A program made the translations under genes and the position numbers. Positions 35,238 to 43,986 of a DNA stretch of 64,000 bases are shown in pieces. The notes beneath the pieces are model-generated. The model was not told the origin of the DNA. It saw nothing but the letters and a program-made list of their open reading frames with translations, and ran no database searches. The first letter of the stretch is position 1; every line of letters starts with the position of its first letter. Origin of the DNA: Chryseosolibacter histidinae (GTDB taxonomy: Bacteria > Bacteroidota > Bacteroidia > Cytophagales > Cyclobacteriaceae); NCBI RefSeq assembly GCF_018598225.1, contig NZ_JAHESF010000009.1, forward strand, positions 1-64,000, written 5' to 3'.

Positions 35238-36854
35238 ATGTTTCAAAAGAGCATCACCGAAAAGCAATTGCTTGCCCTTGAACTGATCATTGCCTCTGTT
35301 TTCTGCTTCACGCCCCTGTTGTTCAACAATCCCTACCGCATCAACATCTTCCTCTCGTGGGAAGGCGCCTACCGGTTATACCTCGGGCAAATGCCTTTCA
35401 GGGATTATTCGCTGCCCATGGGGTATGGCTACTGGGTGATCCCCGCCCTGTTCTTCAAGATCTTCGGCCCGTATTTCTACAGTCTCATCAAAGCCCAGGT
35501 GTTCATCAACCTTGTCTCGGTGCTCACCTTCCGATCGGTGCTCAAACTGCTGGGCGTAAAACCTATCGTGATCTTCTTCTCGGTCATTGTGTTCTGCTTC
35601 TCTTATGTCTCGTTCAATTTCTGGCCCTGGTATAATCACGTGGTCTTTGTCTTCGAGCTGGTAGGCATCTTTTTCACATTGCTGGCCATCCTGAAAAGTG
35701 AAGGATGGAAAGTGTGGCTGAACCTCTGTCTCGGAGCATTCTTCACTTTTTTTGCGCTCTTCACCAAGCAGGACATCGGTGGCCTCGCCCTCCTCATCGT
35801 GTTGGGCATGCTTATCTACAATGCGTGGCTGGAGCGTTCGGCCAAAAAACTGTTGGCTTTTGTGGGGGCGTATGCCATCTTCGCTGCCATCTTTATCCTT
35901 CCCCTGCTGAAATATGATTTTCTCTACTGGTATAATTACGGACAGCCTCCTCACAAGTCGCGCTTGGTGATCACGGATTTTCTCAACGAGATCCTGGGAT
36001 GGGCATATTGGGAAAAATTTTTCCTGCTCGTGATCGTACTCTTCGTGCTTGACAAAGCCCGGGCGGGCCGCGCCTTCCTGGAAGATAAAAAGGAAGTGCT
36101 TTTTGCTTTCCTCTGCATCGCCATCATCGGGCAGGCCCTGATCATTCCCGTTACCAGTCCTGTGCCGGAGCGCAATGAAGTATTCTTCTACGCTTTTGGT
36201 TTTGCCTATTGCCTGGCCAACCTTCGCCTGAACCTTGACCTGGCACGCTGGCCTTACCTTGCGGTCTGCTTTACGTTCGTGGTTTTCTGGTGGACGGGAA
36301 TCTACTGGAGAAATGTTCAACGGGTCATTTCCAAAGCGCCCACGGTAGTAAAAGCCAATGAAAAAGCAGGGAAACATAAATACAGGCTGGCCAAAGAATA
36401 TAAATCGATGGAGAAGCTCTTCCTCGCAGAGAATACACTGGAAGGCATCAAAAAAATAATGGAACTGGATGTGGTGAAGAACACCGATCCGAAAAAATTA
36501 AAAGTGCTGAACATGAGTGAGCTCACCTCACTGGCGTACGAGATCGGCTACACGCCCCTCACCCAACAGCCCATGTGGTTCCACCAGACCGTTTCCATCT
36601 TCGATAAAGAGGTAGCGTGGTTCTGCCAGAAAGTTGCCAGCAAGGAATACGACCTGGTGATCTTCGAATCGGTATCGCCCAAGGAAGTGATCAACTTCTA
36701 TCCCGAAGACGTCCGGAAGTGCCTCGAGCAACATTACAAGTTCGAGTTCAGCTTCCTCGCGCCAAGACACCCGGAAGAATCGTATGTGTATGTGTTCACG
36801 AAACCGGTGGAACAGTTGACTACGAGTGATACGCTGAATGCGGGGAGGAATTAG
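35238..36854 (+). CDS. GT-C type membrane glycosyltransferase (candidate user of a polyprenyl-phospho-sugar)
   Basis: The 538 residues have about nine to ten membrane helices up to residue ~355, followed by a ~180-residue soluble C-terminal domain. The first outward loop has the GT-C/GT39 layout SWEGAYRLYLGQMPFRDYS, with acidic residues where the catalytic Asp or Glu sits, then LPMGYGYWVIPALFF. GT-C enzymes use polyprenyl-phosphate sugars on the outer face of the inner membrane. Divergence from dprE1 by 83 bases makes polyprenyl-phospho-arabinose a reasonable donor guess, but not more. No close named family was recognised. Confidence 0.8.
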   Translation: MFQKSITEKQLLALELIIASVFCFTPLLFNNPYRINIFLSWEGAYRLYLGQMPFRDYSLPMGYGYWVIPALFFKIFGPYFYSLIKAQVFINLVSVLTFRSVLKLLGVKPIVIFFSVIVFCFSYVSFNFWPWYNHVVFVFELVGIFFTLLAILKSEGWKVWLNLCLGAFFTFFALFTKQDIGGLALLIVLGMLIYNAWLERSAKKLLAFVGAYAIFAAIFILPLLKYDFLYWYNYGQPPHKSRLVITDFLNEILGWAYWEKFFLLVIVLFVLDKARAGRAFLEDKKEVLFAFLCIAIIGQALIIPVTSPVPERNEVFFYAFGFAYCLANLRLNLDLARWPYLAVCFTFVVFWWTGIYWRNVQRVISKAPTVVKANEKAGKHKYRLAKEYKSMEKLFLAENTLEGIKKIMELDVVKNTDPKKLKVLNMSELTSLAYEIGYTPLTQQPMWFHQTVSIFDKEVAWFCQKVASKEYDLVIFESVSPKEVINFYPEDVRKCLEQHYKFEFSFLAPRHPEESYVYVFTKPVEQLTTSDTLNAGRN

Positions 36855-36860
36855 CCTACG

Positions 36861-36888
36861 GTCCACAGTCGACGGTCCACGGTCCACC
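36861..36888. repeat. Heptad array (gtccacg type), single arm
   Basis: Four gtccacg-type units with an exact 7-base step follow the GT-C stop. They directly precede copy 2 of the ~165-bp inverted-arm element. No facing gtggac arm was found before 37121. The next heptads (37094-37121) are of a different sequence (tgtcaat). Confidence 0.7.
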
Positions 36889-36900
36889 GCCAACCGGGAA

Positions 36901-37065
36901 CCGGTATCCTGCGTGAGGCCGGTGTGCAGGCGCTGCGCGGAACGAAGGATCTCCGGATGGCGAAGTGCTCTCTACAAGACCTGCCTTCGAAATAAGTCCG
37001 CAGTGACGAACAGGGGATCCTTCGCTCGCACATCCCACCGCACAAACCGCCACTCAGGATGACGG
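36901..37065. repeat. Interspersed ~165-bp element with long terminal inverted arms, copy 2
   Basis: The left arm (36901-36953) begins CCGGTATCCTGCGTGAGGCC and contains GCGCGGAACGAAGGATC. The right arm (37013-37065) starts GGGGATCCTTCGCTCGCAC and ends CACTCAGGATGACGGG. The arms match those of copy 1 at 13910-14076: the left arm here is close to the reverse complement of copy 1's right arm. The centres differ. No coding sequence. Confidence 0.75.
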
Positions 37066-37093
37066 GCTTCGGAGAGGATGCGGCGTGCCTTTT

Positions 37094-37121
37094 GTCAATT
37101 GTATATTTGTCAATTGTCAAC
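37094..37121. repeat. Heptad array (tgtcaat type)
   Basis: Four 7-base units near tgtcaat stand at the 3' end of the next minus-strand gene and overlap its stop codon by one base. The same heptamer type forms the arms at 40285-40427. Confidence 0.6.
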
Positions 37122-38854
37122 TATTTCCCGACTCTGATAAGCTTCCCCCGCACATCATTATCTCCTCTTACATACTTGTAAAAAGTACGATCGGGATAAT
37201 AGTCCATCAGCAGGCTGTCTTCTTCTTTCAGATCTTGTGCAAACAGCACGTCGTTGGCGTAATGGATGTCGTTGCGTGTGAGGTCGCCAATGGGCATGGG
37301 GCGTATCACACTGGTGTAGGATGAAACCAGGACCACGGCATTGGTGACACGTTTTTCTTTTACGGTGTTGTAGAGATCGTTTCGCTCCTCTACCACCTCA
37401 TGCTCACGCTGCGCGATGAAGGGCAGCCTGACAGGGGCATACACGATGCTCACGGCCAGCACCGCCAGTGCCCACTTCTCACGGTATTGGAAAACTTTAC
37501 TGACCACAAACACAATGAGGAACGGAAGCGCCTCGAAAAAGAAGCGCGGGCCATACTGGTTGCCACCGATCTGGTAATAGAAGAAATAACCGATCATCAG
37601 CAGGATAAAAATATAATCTTCGGGATGTACGAAACGCTCCGCCGGGTTGATGGCTTTTCTCCAGAGAAAGACCAGGTACAGGATGAAGATGCCGGGAGAG
37701 CACCAATAGAAGAACATCAGTGACCAGCGAACGAGGTGCTCGAATCCTTTCGCCACTGTATGCCCCCTCACAAAACCGAGTGCCTCATCGGCGTAAGCCC
37801 ACATAGTAACGGGCATCAGCGGGTTGCCGGTAATGGCGTTGTTATACCAGAACAAAAAGAGCATGCATGGCAAAGCACCAATGCCGATCCAGGTGAAAAC
37901 CACCAACGACTTCCAGCGGCAATGATACAGCAGGTAAAAGAAGAACGGCAGGAAAATGATCATCGCCGTATAGTATCGCGTGATGGCGACCATGCCCAGG
38001 CAAAAGCCGGCCAACAGGGTGTACATTGCCCGGGGCCGCTGCAGGTACCGGTACACACCATAGACGAAGCCCACTGTAAAGAGCGCACAGGAAGTATGTG
38101 AAAAATAAGAAGCGTTATTAAAAATATAATACGACGACAATGCCAGCGCCGTAAGCGACCAGAGCGCCACCTGCTGCCCATAGAACCTGCGGGCGAAACC
38201 GTAAAACACAATGAGGGTGATGAGCCCCAGCACAGGGTTGACAAGGTTGGCGGGAAAACCAAAATAGTACGCGGTGCTGAGGATCAGCGGCCAGCCTGGT
38301 GGAAAACGGCTTACGCTGATGCCGTCTTTCTGGGCGATGTGATTGAAGTGGAAGAACTCGGGAAGGTCATGCGCAAATTCCCAAAGCTTTCCATGGCCCA
38401 TGGTTTGAGCCTGGTACAGGTAAGCGTATTCATCAGACGAATTGGCAAAACGCTCGAGGGCCCTGTCAGAAATAAAAACGGAGAGCACAAAAGACGCGCT
38501 GATGACCACAAAAACATAAATTCCCGAATGGGTCATGGCATACCGTTCGGCCTGGTTGATGACCTTCAATAGTGGAACATATACCACAAAAATCCAGGTG
38601 AGGAATAAAAAACCGGTGATCCAGAGAAGCTCACTGAACATCAGGTTGAGCAGGTCGTCATAAAAACCGGTGGATTTATACGGTTCAGATGGAAAGAGGT
38701 GAAAAACAAACGAAACCGCCTCCGCCTCCAGCATATGGAACGCTATATAGGCAGCGAGCGGGAATAAAATTAGTAGGGCAAACCATTTGGATTTAACTGA
38801 GTTTTTGATCGACAAATGAAAATACCGGTTTTCCAGACTTGAAGATTTAAACAT
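37121..38854 (-). CDS. GT-C membrane glycosyltransferase (GT39/ArnT-like)
   Basis: The 577-residue protein has about twelve membrane helices and the GT39-like first-loop motif SSDEYAYLYQAQTMGHGKLW, with adjacent Asp and Glu. SRFPPGWPLILSTAYYFGFP follows. A soluble tail (about 480-577) closes it. GT39-type enzymes move mannose, aminoarabinose or similar sugars from polyprenyl phosphate to an outer-face acceptor. It is convergent with the other GT-C gene and sits beside the dprE1/dprE2 pair, so it is a second candidate for a polyprenyl-phospho-pentose user. The sugar is unknown. Confidence 0.85.
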   Translation of the reverse strand: MFKSSSLENRYFHLSIKNSVKSKWFALLILFPLAAYIAFHMLEAEAVSFVFHLFPSEPYKSTGFYDDLLNLMFSELLWITGFLFLTWIFVVYVPLLKVINQAERYAMTHSGIYVFVVISASFVLSVFISDRALERFANSSDEYAYLYQAQTMGHGKLWEFAHDLPEFFHFNHIAQKDGISVSRFPPGWPLILSTAYYFGFPANLVNPVLGLITLIVFYGFARRFYGQQVALWSLTALALSSYYIFNNASYFSHTSCALFTVGFVYGVYRYLQRPRAMYTLLAGFCLGMVAITRYYTAMIIFLPFFFYLLYHCRWKSLVVFTWIGIGALPCMLFLFWYNNAITGNPLMPVTMWAYADEALGFVRGHTVAKGFEHLVRWSLMFFYWCSPGIFILYLVFLWRKAINPAERFVHPEDYIFILLMIGYFFYYQIGGNQYGPRFFFEALPFLIVFVVSKVFQYREKWALAVLAVSIVYAPVRLPFIAQREHEVVEERNDLYNTVKEKRVTNAVVLVSSYTSVIRPMPIGDLTRNDIHYANDVLFAQDLKEEDSLLMDYYPDRTFYKYVRGDNDVRGKLIRVGK

Positions 38855-38885
38855 TCCTGATCGCTTTAACTTTTAATTTCCACAC

Positions 38886-40286
38886 ATGTATTCGCATTCC
38901 CTGATCCTTATCGTCTTTGTGCTCACGAGTCTTGTTAACGTAAAAGAAAATGCCAATCAACCGCCAATAATGCCTTCCGACGAAACGCCCGGAGAAGTTT
39001 TTCCGTGCAGCAAGTGCGACCACATTATACGGGGATATCGCACGGACGGAGGGCTGATCAACGTGAAGCCTGGACAGATCATTTGCTTCGATGCCGCTAT
39101 ACGATATGAAAAGGCAGTGCTGAGCTACATCAAGGGAACGAAGGAAAAACCCATCACCATCCGGAACTGCGGTGGCGTGGTCACCATCTCATCACCCAAA
39201 AGTTTTGCGCTGAAGTTTGAACATTCCGAACATTTCAAATTGCTGGGCGATGGCGTTGCAGACAGCACCTATGGCTTCAGGATCTCCACGAAGAGTGGCT
39301 TCTTTGTGTCACTTGAAGAATTCACTACTGACTTCGAGATCGCCAGGCTGGAAATTGCCGGTGGTAACCCCAACGGACTTGGCGAAACAGGCGCCGGCTT
39401 TGCAGGCATCGGCATCAAAACGAGCCCTTACCAGGATTGTGCGTTGTTCACTGACTCTACCCGGCAGGCATGGATCATGCGCAATGTCTCCGTTCATGAC
39501 AACTACATCCACGACACCGGAGGCGAAGGCATGTATATCGGTCACGGTTTTTACAAAGGCCGCAAGGAGCCGAAATGTCCTGCGAAGACGTACTCCCATT
39601 CCATCAAGGGTTTACGCGTTTACAACAACGTGATCGCGAACACCGGGTTTGATGGCATCCAGATCAAAAATGCCGACGAAGACTGCGAGATCTACAACAA
39701 CACCATCCGCAACTACGGCACACGCAACAAAGGCGCCCAGAACGAAGGCCTCTTCATCGGCGAAGGTGTAACAGGAAAAGTGTACAACAACTTTGTAGAT
39801 ACGGGCACCGGGCATGGCATCTCGTTTCAGGGCATGGGCAACAACGAGTTCTTCAACAACGTGGTGCTGAATGCCGGGGCCGATGGCTTCAACGGATCGG
39901 GCAGCACCATGGCGGTGTATATTCCGGATGGATATTTTATGATCTTCAACAACACCATTTACAACTCTGGCGAAGATGGGTTTGTGTTCTTCCACAACCA
40001 CGGCGGAAAAAAGTTTGTGATGAACAACCTGGTGGTGAAGGCCGGCCACAAGCTTACTTCCCGTGGCGGCATACTCGACTCCTGCAACAATATTTTCACA
40101 CAAGACATCTCGCGCGTGCGCTTTAAAAATATTCTCCAGGCTGACCTGCGCCTTCGCCCCGGCTCCCCCGCCATCAACCGGGGCGCCGACGTAAGAAAAT
40201 TCTGCAAAGACATCAGCTTCGATTTCCTCAAGAACCCAAGACCGAAAGGAAAAGCGTTTGATATTGGAGCGTATGAGATGGAATAG
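38886..40286 (+). CDS. Exported right-handed beta-helix protein
   Basis: The 466 residues begin with a signal-peptide-like segment (MYSHSLILIVFVLTSLVNV). The central part (about 130-430) has PbH1-type repeats with recurrent YNNVIANTGFDGIQI- and FFNNVVLNAGADG-like coils, ending in RLRPGSPAINRGAD, the usual end of choice-of-anchor-like beta-helix proteins. Such folds bind or cleave polysaccharide (lyases, epimerases), and a glycan-modifying role in this cluster is plausible. No catalytic set is clear. It starts 31 bases from the divergent GT-C gene. Confidence 0.85.
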   Translation: MYSHSLILIVFVLTSLVNVKENANQPPIMPSDETPGEVFPCSKCDHIIRGYRTDGGLINVKPGQIICFDAAIRYEKAVLSYIKGTKEKPITIRNCGGVVTISSPKSFALKFEHSEHFKLLGDGVADSTYGFRISTKSGFFVSLEEFTTDFEIARLEIAGGNPNGLGETGAGFAGIGIKTSPYQDCALFTDSTRQAWIMRNVSVHDNYIHDTGGEGMYIGHGFYKGRKEPKCPAKTYSHSIKGLRVYNNVIANTGFDGIQIKNADEDCEIYNNTIRNYGTRNKGAQNEGLFIGEGVTGKVYNNFVDTGTGHGISFQGMGNNEFFNNVVLNAGADGFNGSGSTMAVYIPDGYFMIFNNTIYNSGEDGFVFFHNHGGKKFVMNNLVVKAGHKLTSRGGILDSCNNIFTQDISRVRFKNILQADLRLRPGSPAINRGADVRKFCKDISFDFLKNPRPKGKAFDIGAYEME

Positions 40287-40427
40287 TTGACAGTTGACAA
40301 AGAGGCAATTGACAACGTTCAGTGTAAAGTGACGAAACCGGGCTACGATTCGGGGCGCCCTCAATCAGCACACCGCCGGCGCAATTCACCCACCTGTTGT
40401 GAATTGTTCGCTTGTCAACTGTCAACT
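40285..40427. repeat. Heptad-repeat island (agttgac type), inverted arms
   Basis: AGTTGACAGTTGACAA (40285-40300, overlapping the stop of the beta-helix gene) and its exact reverse complement at 40412-40427 give a 16-bp stem. Further 7-base units adjoin both arms. It fills the gap between the convergent beta-helix and TolC-like genes. Confidence 0.75.
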
Positions 40428-40429
40428 GG

Positions 40430-41122
40430 TTACCTCACGTCTTCCAATCTCATCCCGATCAACTGTTCAAGATCAAGTTTGGCATTCTTATAATTCCTTT
40501 CTGCTTCGAGCTGGGCTACGGTCATGGTGGTGTAATTGCTGAGGCTTAATGAGTAGGTTTCGAAATTGGTTTCGCCATTTTTGAAACGTTGTTCGATCAG
40601 CTTGTGCGACGTCTCGTTATCGAGCAGGAGCTGTGACTGCACCTTGTACATTTTTTCACGAAGCACATATTCGTTATAGGCCTTGAGTACCTGATTGCGC
40701 ACCGTAAGCTTCTGTGTATTCACGTTGGCCTGGGCGATCATGAGGCGGTGCCTGTTCACGCGGGTGGTGGCAGGGATGGTAAACAGTTGTCCCAGGCTGA
40801 TGCTGGCCCTCACGTTGTACTTCGGCCAGTACGCAGACCTTCCATAAATATCAGACTGGGGGTTGATGGTGAACTCGTTCATGTTACCCGCCACGCTGAT
40901 GATGTCGAGCCACGCCGCCGAGCTTTGCCGCACGGTTACTTCGGCAATATCCACTTCCCTGCGAAAGGTCTCGTTGCTGGGATGGTTCTTCCAGGCGAGC
41001 TGAACAAGCTTCTCTCCGAAGTCCGCGGTCTTTGTATAGTCAGGCAGAATGATCTTGTTGTAATCAACATTTTGTCCAAACACCGGAACACTGATCACCA
41101 GGAAAAAAATGATCTTTTTCAT
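40430..41122 (-). CDS. Half-length TolC-like outer-membrane protein
   Basis: The 230 residues have a signal peptide (MKKIIFFLVISVPVFG) and then an amphipathic helical region like the OEP domain of TolC: LVQLAWKNHPSNETFRREVD, LKAYNEYVLREKMYKVQSQL, FKNGETNFETYSLSLSNYT. Full TolC proteins have two OEP repeats and over 400 residues; only one is present. Short versions occur in Bacteroidota polysaccharide clusters, where they may form part of an export channel. No Wza-type export lipoprotein is visible in the window. Confidence 0.8.
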   Translation of the reverse strand: MKKIIFFLVISVPVFGQNVDYNKIILPDYTKTADFGEKLVQLAWKNHPSNETFRREVDIAEVTVRQSSAAWLDIISVAGNMNEFTINPQSDIYGRSAYWPKYNVRASISLGQLFTIPATTRVNRHRLMIAQANVNTQKLTVRNQVLKAYNEYVLREKMYKVQSQLLLDNETSHKLIEQRFKNGETNFETYSLSLSNYTTMTVAQLEAERNYKNAKLDLEQLIGMRLEDVR

Positions 41123-41183
41123 CGCAATAAAATTTATACTGATTTTGAGTTTTGATTTGACCTTGTTTTATGAAAGTTGTTAT

Positions 41184-42623
41184 CTACACGAGATCGACTG
41201 AGAATAATTTCTTTTGAAAAGAGGGTATTTTAACCACCACTGCATACGTCACGATCACGAGCAAATTCAAAGGCTTCTGGAACAGCGCATCCTGCGTAAA
41301 GTGCGCCACTGACAACGCCAGGAACGGCACGATATACGTGAGGGTGAGTGTTTTAAGCAATGGATCATTGAGCGCGAAGTAGTTTTTAATTCCTTTGAGC
41401 ATCACCATAAAAAAGAATACCTGAAAAATGATCAGTCCGATCCATCCCATCTCCAGCGCTGTGAGCAGGTAACCACTGTCAGGGTCCCAGCCTCCTGCCA
41501 GGTAATGACCGGGAGAGTACTTAACACCGTTCTGTCCGGTAGTAGCGAGGCCTCCACCGATGGGATGCGTACGCACGTACTCCTGAAGGCGCACGCGTTT
41601 GTTATCGCGCACCGCCATGGAAGCATCGTCTGACGGATTGAAGGTAGACCTGATCCTGTTGATGGTGCCTCCGTAAAAAGGCCCCACCAATACGATAGTG
41701 CCGACAAAAACCAGACCGGCCGCAGCAATGATGGTCTTCCGGTTCTGAAGAGTCATCACAATAAAAAATGCAATACCGACCGCCACCATGGCCATGGCGG
41801 TGCGCGTACCGGAGTACGACATGGATATGAACATGATCGCCGACAGAATGCCCAGGCCGAAACGATAAAGACCTTTAAATGGTCCCATGGCCAGCACCGC
41901 GCACGCAAGGCAGCTGAAGGCCATGAACAACCCGAACGCCGAAGGGTCTGACAGCATGGAGAACTTGCGCAGCTTACCCCAGATGAGATAGAGGTCGAGC
42001 CTGCCCGGGCTGGCGTACATCCATTCCCATTCAAAATCCGTCAGTCCAAAGATCTCCTGATAAATGCCATAGAAACCAACGATGGAGGCCATGATGATCC
42101 ACGTGATGGTGAAACGCGTCAGATCCCTGACCGTGGCGAAAAGCTGGAAGCAGACCACGTACAGCAGAAAAGAAATATTGTTGCGCAGGGCAATCACCCA
42201 GGCTATGTGCGATACAGCATTGGGATTGAAGAACTGCAGCAGCTGATACGCCGTGATGATCACAAAGGCGATGGTGACGGGATTTTTAAACAGGGTCCAG
42301 TCGCGTTTATCTTTATTATGAATAAAAAGGGCGATGAAGACCAGTGCCGCGAGCGCATCGTACACAACCCCCAGGGGAATGGGAATGTGAATGACACGGT
42401 CGATGTAAAACATGAACATGCCCATGCCGAAAAGGAAATAGAAGCCGATCCGGTAATCTTTCAGGATGGCGCCCAGCAAAAAGATGCCGCTGATGGCCAC
42501 CAGTGTCAACGGGCCTGCGATGGTGCCTTTGGTCACGATGAGGTAAGCAATGCCTACCGAGAGCAAGAGCAACAGGGTAAATATGATGAATAGCGGATAC
42601 CTGCCTGTTCTGTTCAAATACAT
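41184..42623 (-). CDS. O-antigen ligase/polymerase-like membrane protein (Wzy or WaaL family)
   Basis: The 479 residues have about twelve membrane helices and a large outward loop (about 325-385, NRIRSTFNPSDDASMAVRDN, VRTHPIGGGLATTG), characteristic of the Wzy_C/O-antigen ligase family. The loop has the conserved Arg and the HPxxGxG-like motif. It probably polymerises or ligates repeat units delivered by the Wzx protein upstream. It follows the 44-residue membrane peptide gene by 12 bases. Confidence 0.88.
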   Translation of the reverse strand: MYLNRTGRYPLFIIFTLLLLLSVGIAYLIVTKGTIAGPLTLVAISGIFLLGAILKDYRIGFYFLFGMGMFMFYIDRVIHIPIPLGVVYDALAALVFIALFIHNKDKRDWTLFKNPVTIAFVIITAYQLLQFFNPNAVSHIAWVIALRNNISFLLYVVCFQLFATVRDLTRFTITWIIMASIVGFYGIYQEIFGLTDFEWEWMYASPGRLDLYLIWGKLRKFSMLSDPSAFGLFMAFSCLACAVLAMGPFKGLYRFGLGILSAIMFISMSYSGTRTAMAMVAVGIAFFIVMTLQNRKTIIAAAGLVFVGTIVLVGPFYGGTINRIRSTFNPSDDASMAVRDNKRVRLQEYVRTHPIGGGLATTGQNGVKYSPGHYLAGGWDPDSGYLLTALEMGWIGLIIFQVFFFMVMLKGIKNYFALNDPLLKTLTLTYIVPFLALSVAHFTQDALFQKPLNLLVIVTYAVVVKIPSFQKKLFSVDLV

Positions 42624-42635
42624 CTGGAACCGTTA

Positions 42636-42770
42636 TTATTTTATGAAGAGTATCTTTAAAAAGATCACCATGTAAATGGCGAGGACAAATAGTATGGCGA
42701 GGGCTTTATTCAATCCCATGAAAGGTTTGCTGCCGTTCTCTTCGTCCTGCGTCTCGCGTTCGTCCGTCAT
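42636..42770 (-). CDS. Small single-helix membrane protein
   Basis: A 44-residue open frame starts ATG 42770 (MTDERETQDEENGSKPFMGL), with an acidic N-terminus. One hydrophobic helix follows (ALAILFVLAIYMVIFLKILF). It overlaps the 3' end of the GT4 gene by 65 bases in another frame and ends just before the Wzy-like gene. The sharp hydrophilic/hydrophobic split makes it likely real, although a shorter start at 42722 is possible. It may be an accessory subunit of the polymerase; the function is unknown. Confidence 0.55.
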   Translation of the reverse strand: MTDERETQDEENGSKPFMGLNKALAILFVLAIYMVIFLKILFIK

Positions 42771-43986
42771 GTTTCAAAAATTCTACAGTAAGATCTATAA
42801 AATGGTGTGCCCTCGCTTCCCAGTTATTGGAGGCTGAGAACATCATTCGCTGGATGCGGCTGTTTTCCGTATCCTGGTCAATGGCTTTCTGCACCTGGCG
42901 TGCAAACTCGTCGGGGCTGCCGGCGATCCATGCCACTTCGCTGAAACCCTGGATGTCTTCAGAAAAGCCGGTGGTCACCACGGGGCGCCCTGCCGAAAGG
43001 TATTCGTTGATCTTGAGGGGGTAGATGCTTTTGGTGAGCTCGTTACACAAAAAGGGAATAATGCAGCAATGGCAGTGCTGAAGGTATGCCGGCAGCTCCT
43101 CCACGGGTTTACCTCCCGTAAAAACCACGTTGGGTAATTTTTCAAGCTCGGATGCGCCATGGTCAACCCGCGTCTTCGGACCGATCATCAGCAGCACTTT
43201 GTCACTGTGCACGTTGGCCACTTTTGTCAGCAGCTCATAATCCAGGCGCTGGCAGATATTGCCTGCATAACAAATTATTTTTTTGCCTTCGGGCAGGCGG
43301 CTGATCTCCGGTGGGCTCGGCAGGTTCTCGCGCATGGCCCGTTGAAAAAGCGTGGTGTTGGCCGCATTGGGCAACAGAAATACGCGCTCTGAAAACGCCG
43401 ACTTCATACGCCTGAGCTCCGCGGAAGTGCAAATGGTAAAGTCAGCCGCGGCGATCGCCTCCTGCTCCAGCCTCGGGCCGTGTTTCTGCATGTAAGGGGC
43501 CTGGCTGATGTCATCCACACACTGGTATACCGTGAGCAATGGCGGCATGGAAAGTGAAAGACGCCGGCCAAATAAAGGATTGAAAGCGTTGATGAAAATG
43601 TATTGCCTGATGGCAAATGTGTGCAGCAGCTTGTTCAGTGACCGGGAAAGCGCTGCGTCGTTCAGGCGGCTTAAAGTCTCATACAAACTGCCGTCGGAAA
43701 GCCAGTTCACGGGCAAGGTGATGGGTGGCGTCACTGCGTACAGCTCGGGGTATGCCTTGTCGGGGATGGAAAAAAAGTCATCGCCTTTCAGCAGCGCGTT
43801 CCGTCTCCGCTTCAGCTCCGGCGCATGTCTTTTTTCGAGGTACTCCCGGAGGGTAACGGGATTGTCAACAAAAAATACCCTTGTATGCCGCGAGAGCTCT
43901 TTGGCGAGAGAGAACGCAGTAGAAGCGTAAGGCCCGTCCCAGCGCGCCAACGCGAGCATGATAATATCATAATCGGGAGACCGCAT
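42706..43986 (-). CDS. Glycosyltransferase family 4-like (GT-B)
   Basis: The 426 residues start at the ATG at 43986, which overlaps the wzx stop (ATGA). A longer frame to 44040 was rejected because it would run into wzx. Motifs: MLALARWDGPYASTAFSLAK, HGPRLEQEAIAAADFTICTS, IICYAGNICQRLDYELL, MIGPKTRVDHGA and KINEYLSAGRPVVTTGF. The set is that of Bacteroidota EPS transferases related to teichuronic-acid TuaH. The basic C-terminal tail overlaps the small membrane protein gene. The sugar is not identified. Confidence 0.87.
   Translation of the reverse strand: MRSPDYDIIMLALARWDGPYASTAFSLAKELSRHTRVFFVDNPVTLREYLEKRHAPELKRRRNALLKGDDFFSIPDKAYPELYAVTPPITLPVNWLSDGSLYETLSRLNDAALSRSLNKLLHTFAIRQYIFINAFNPLFGRRLSLSMPPLLTVYQCVDDISQAPYMQKHGPRLEQEAIAAADFTICTSAELRRMKSAFSERVFLLPNAANTTLFQRAMRENLPSPPEISRLPEGKKIICYAGNICQRLDYELLTKVANVHSDKVLLMIGPKTRVDHGASELEKLPNVVFTGGKPVEELPAYLQHCHCCIIPFLCNELTKSIYPLKINEYLSAGRPVVTTGFSEDIQGFSEVAWIAGSPDEFARQVQKAIDQDTENSRIQRMMFSASNNWEARAHHFIDLTVEFLKHDGRTRDAGRRERQQTFHGIE

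Noticed and set aside
35376..36377. 333-residue open frame on the minus strand opposite the GT-C gene
   Set aside because: Composition is charged and unlike any family, and it is the antisense of a clear membrane protein. It is a shadow of codon bias.
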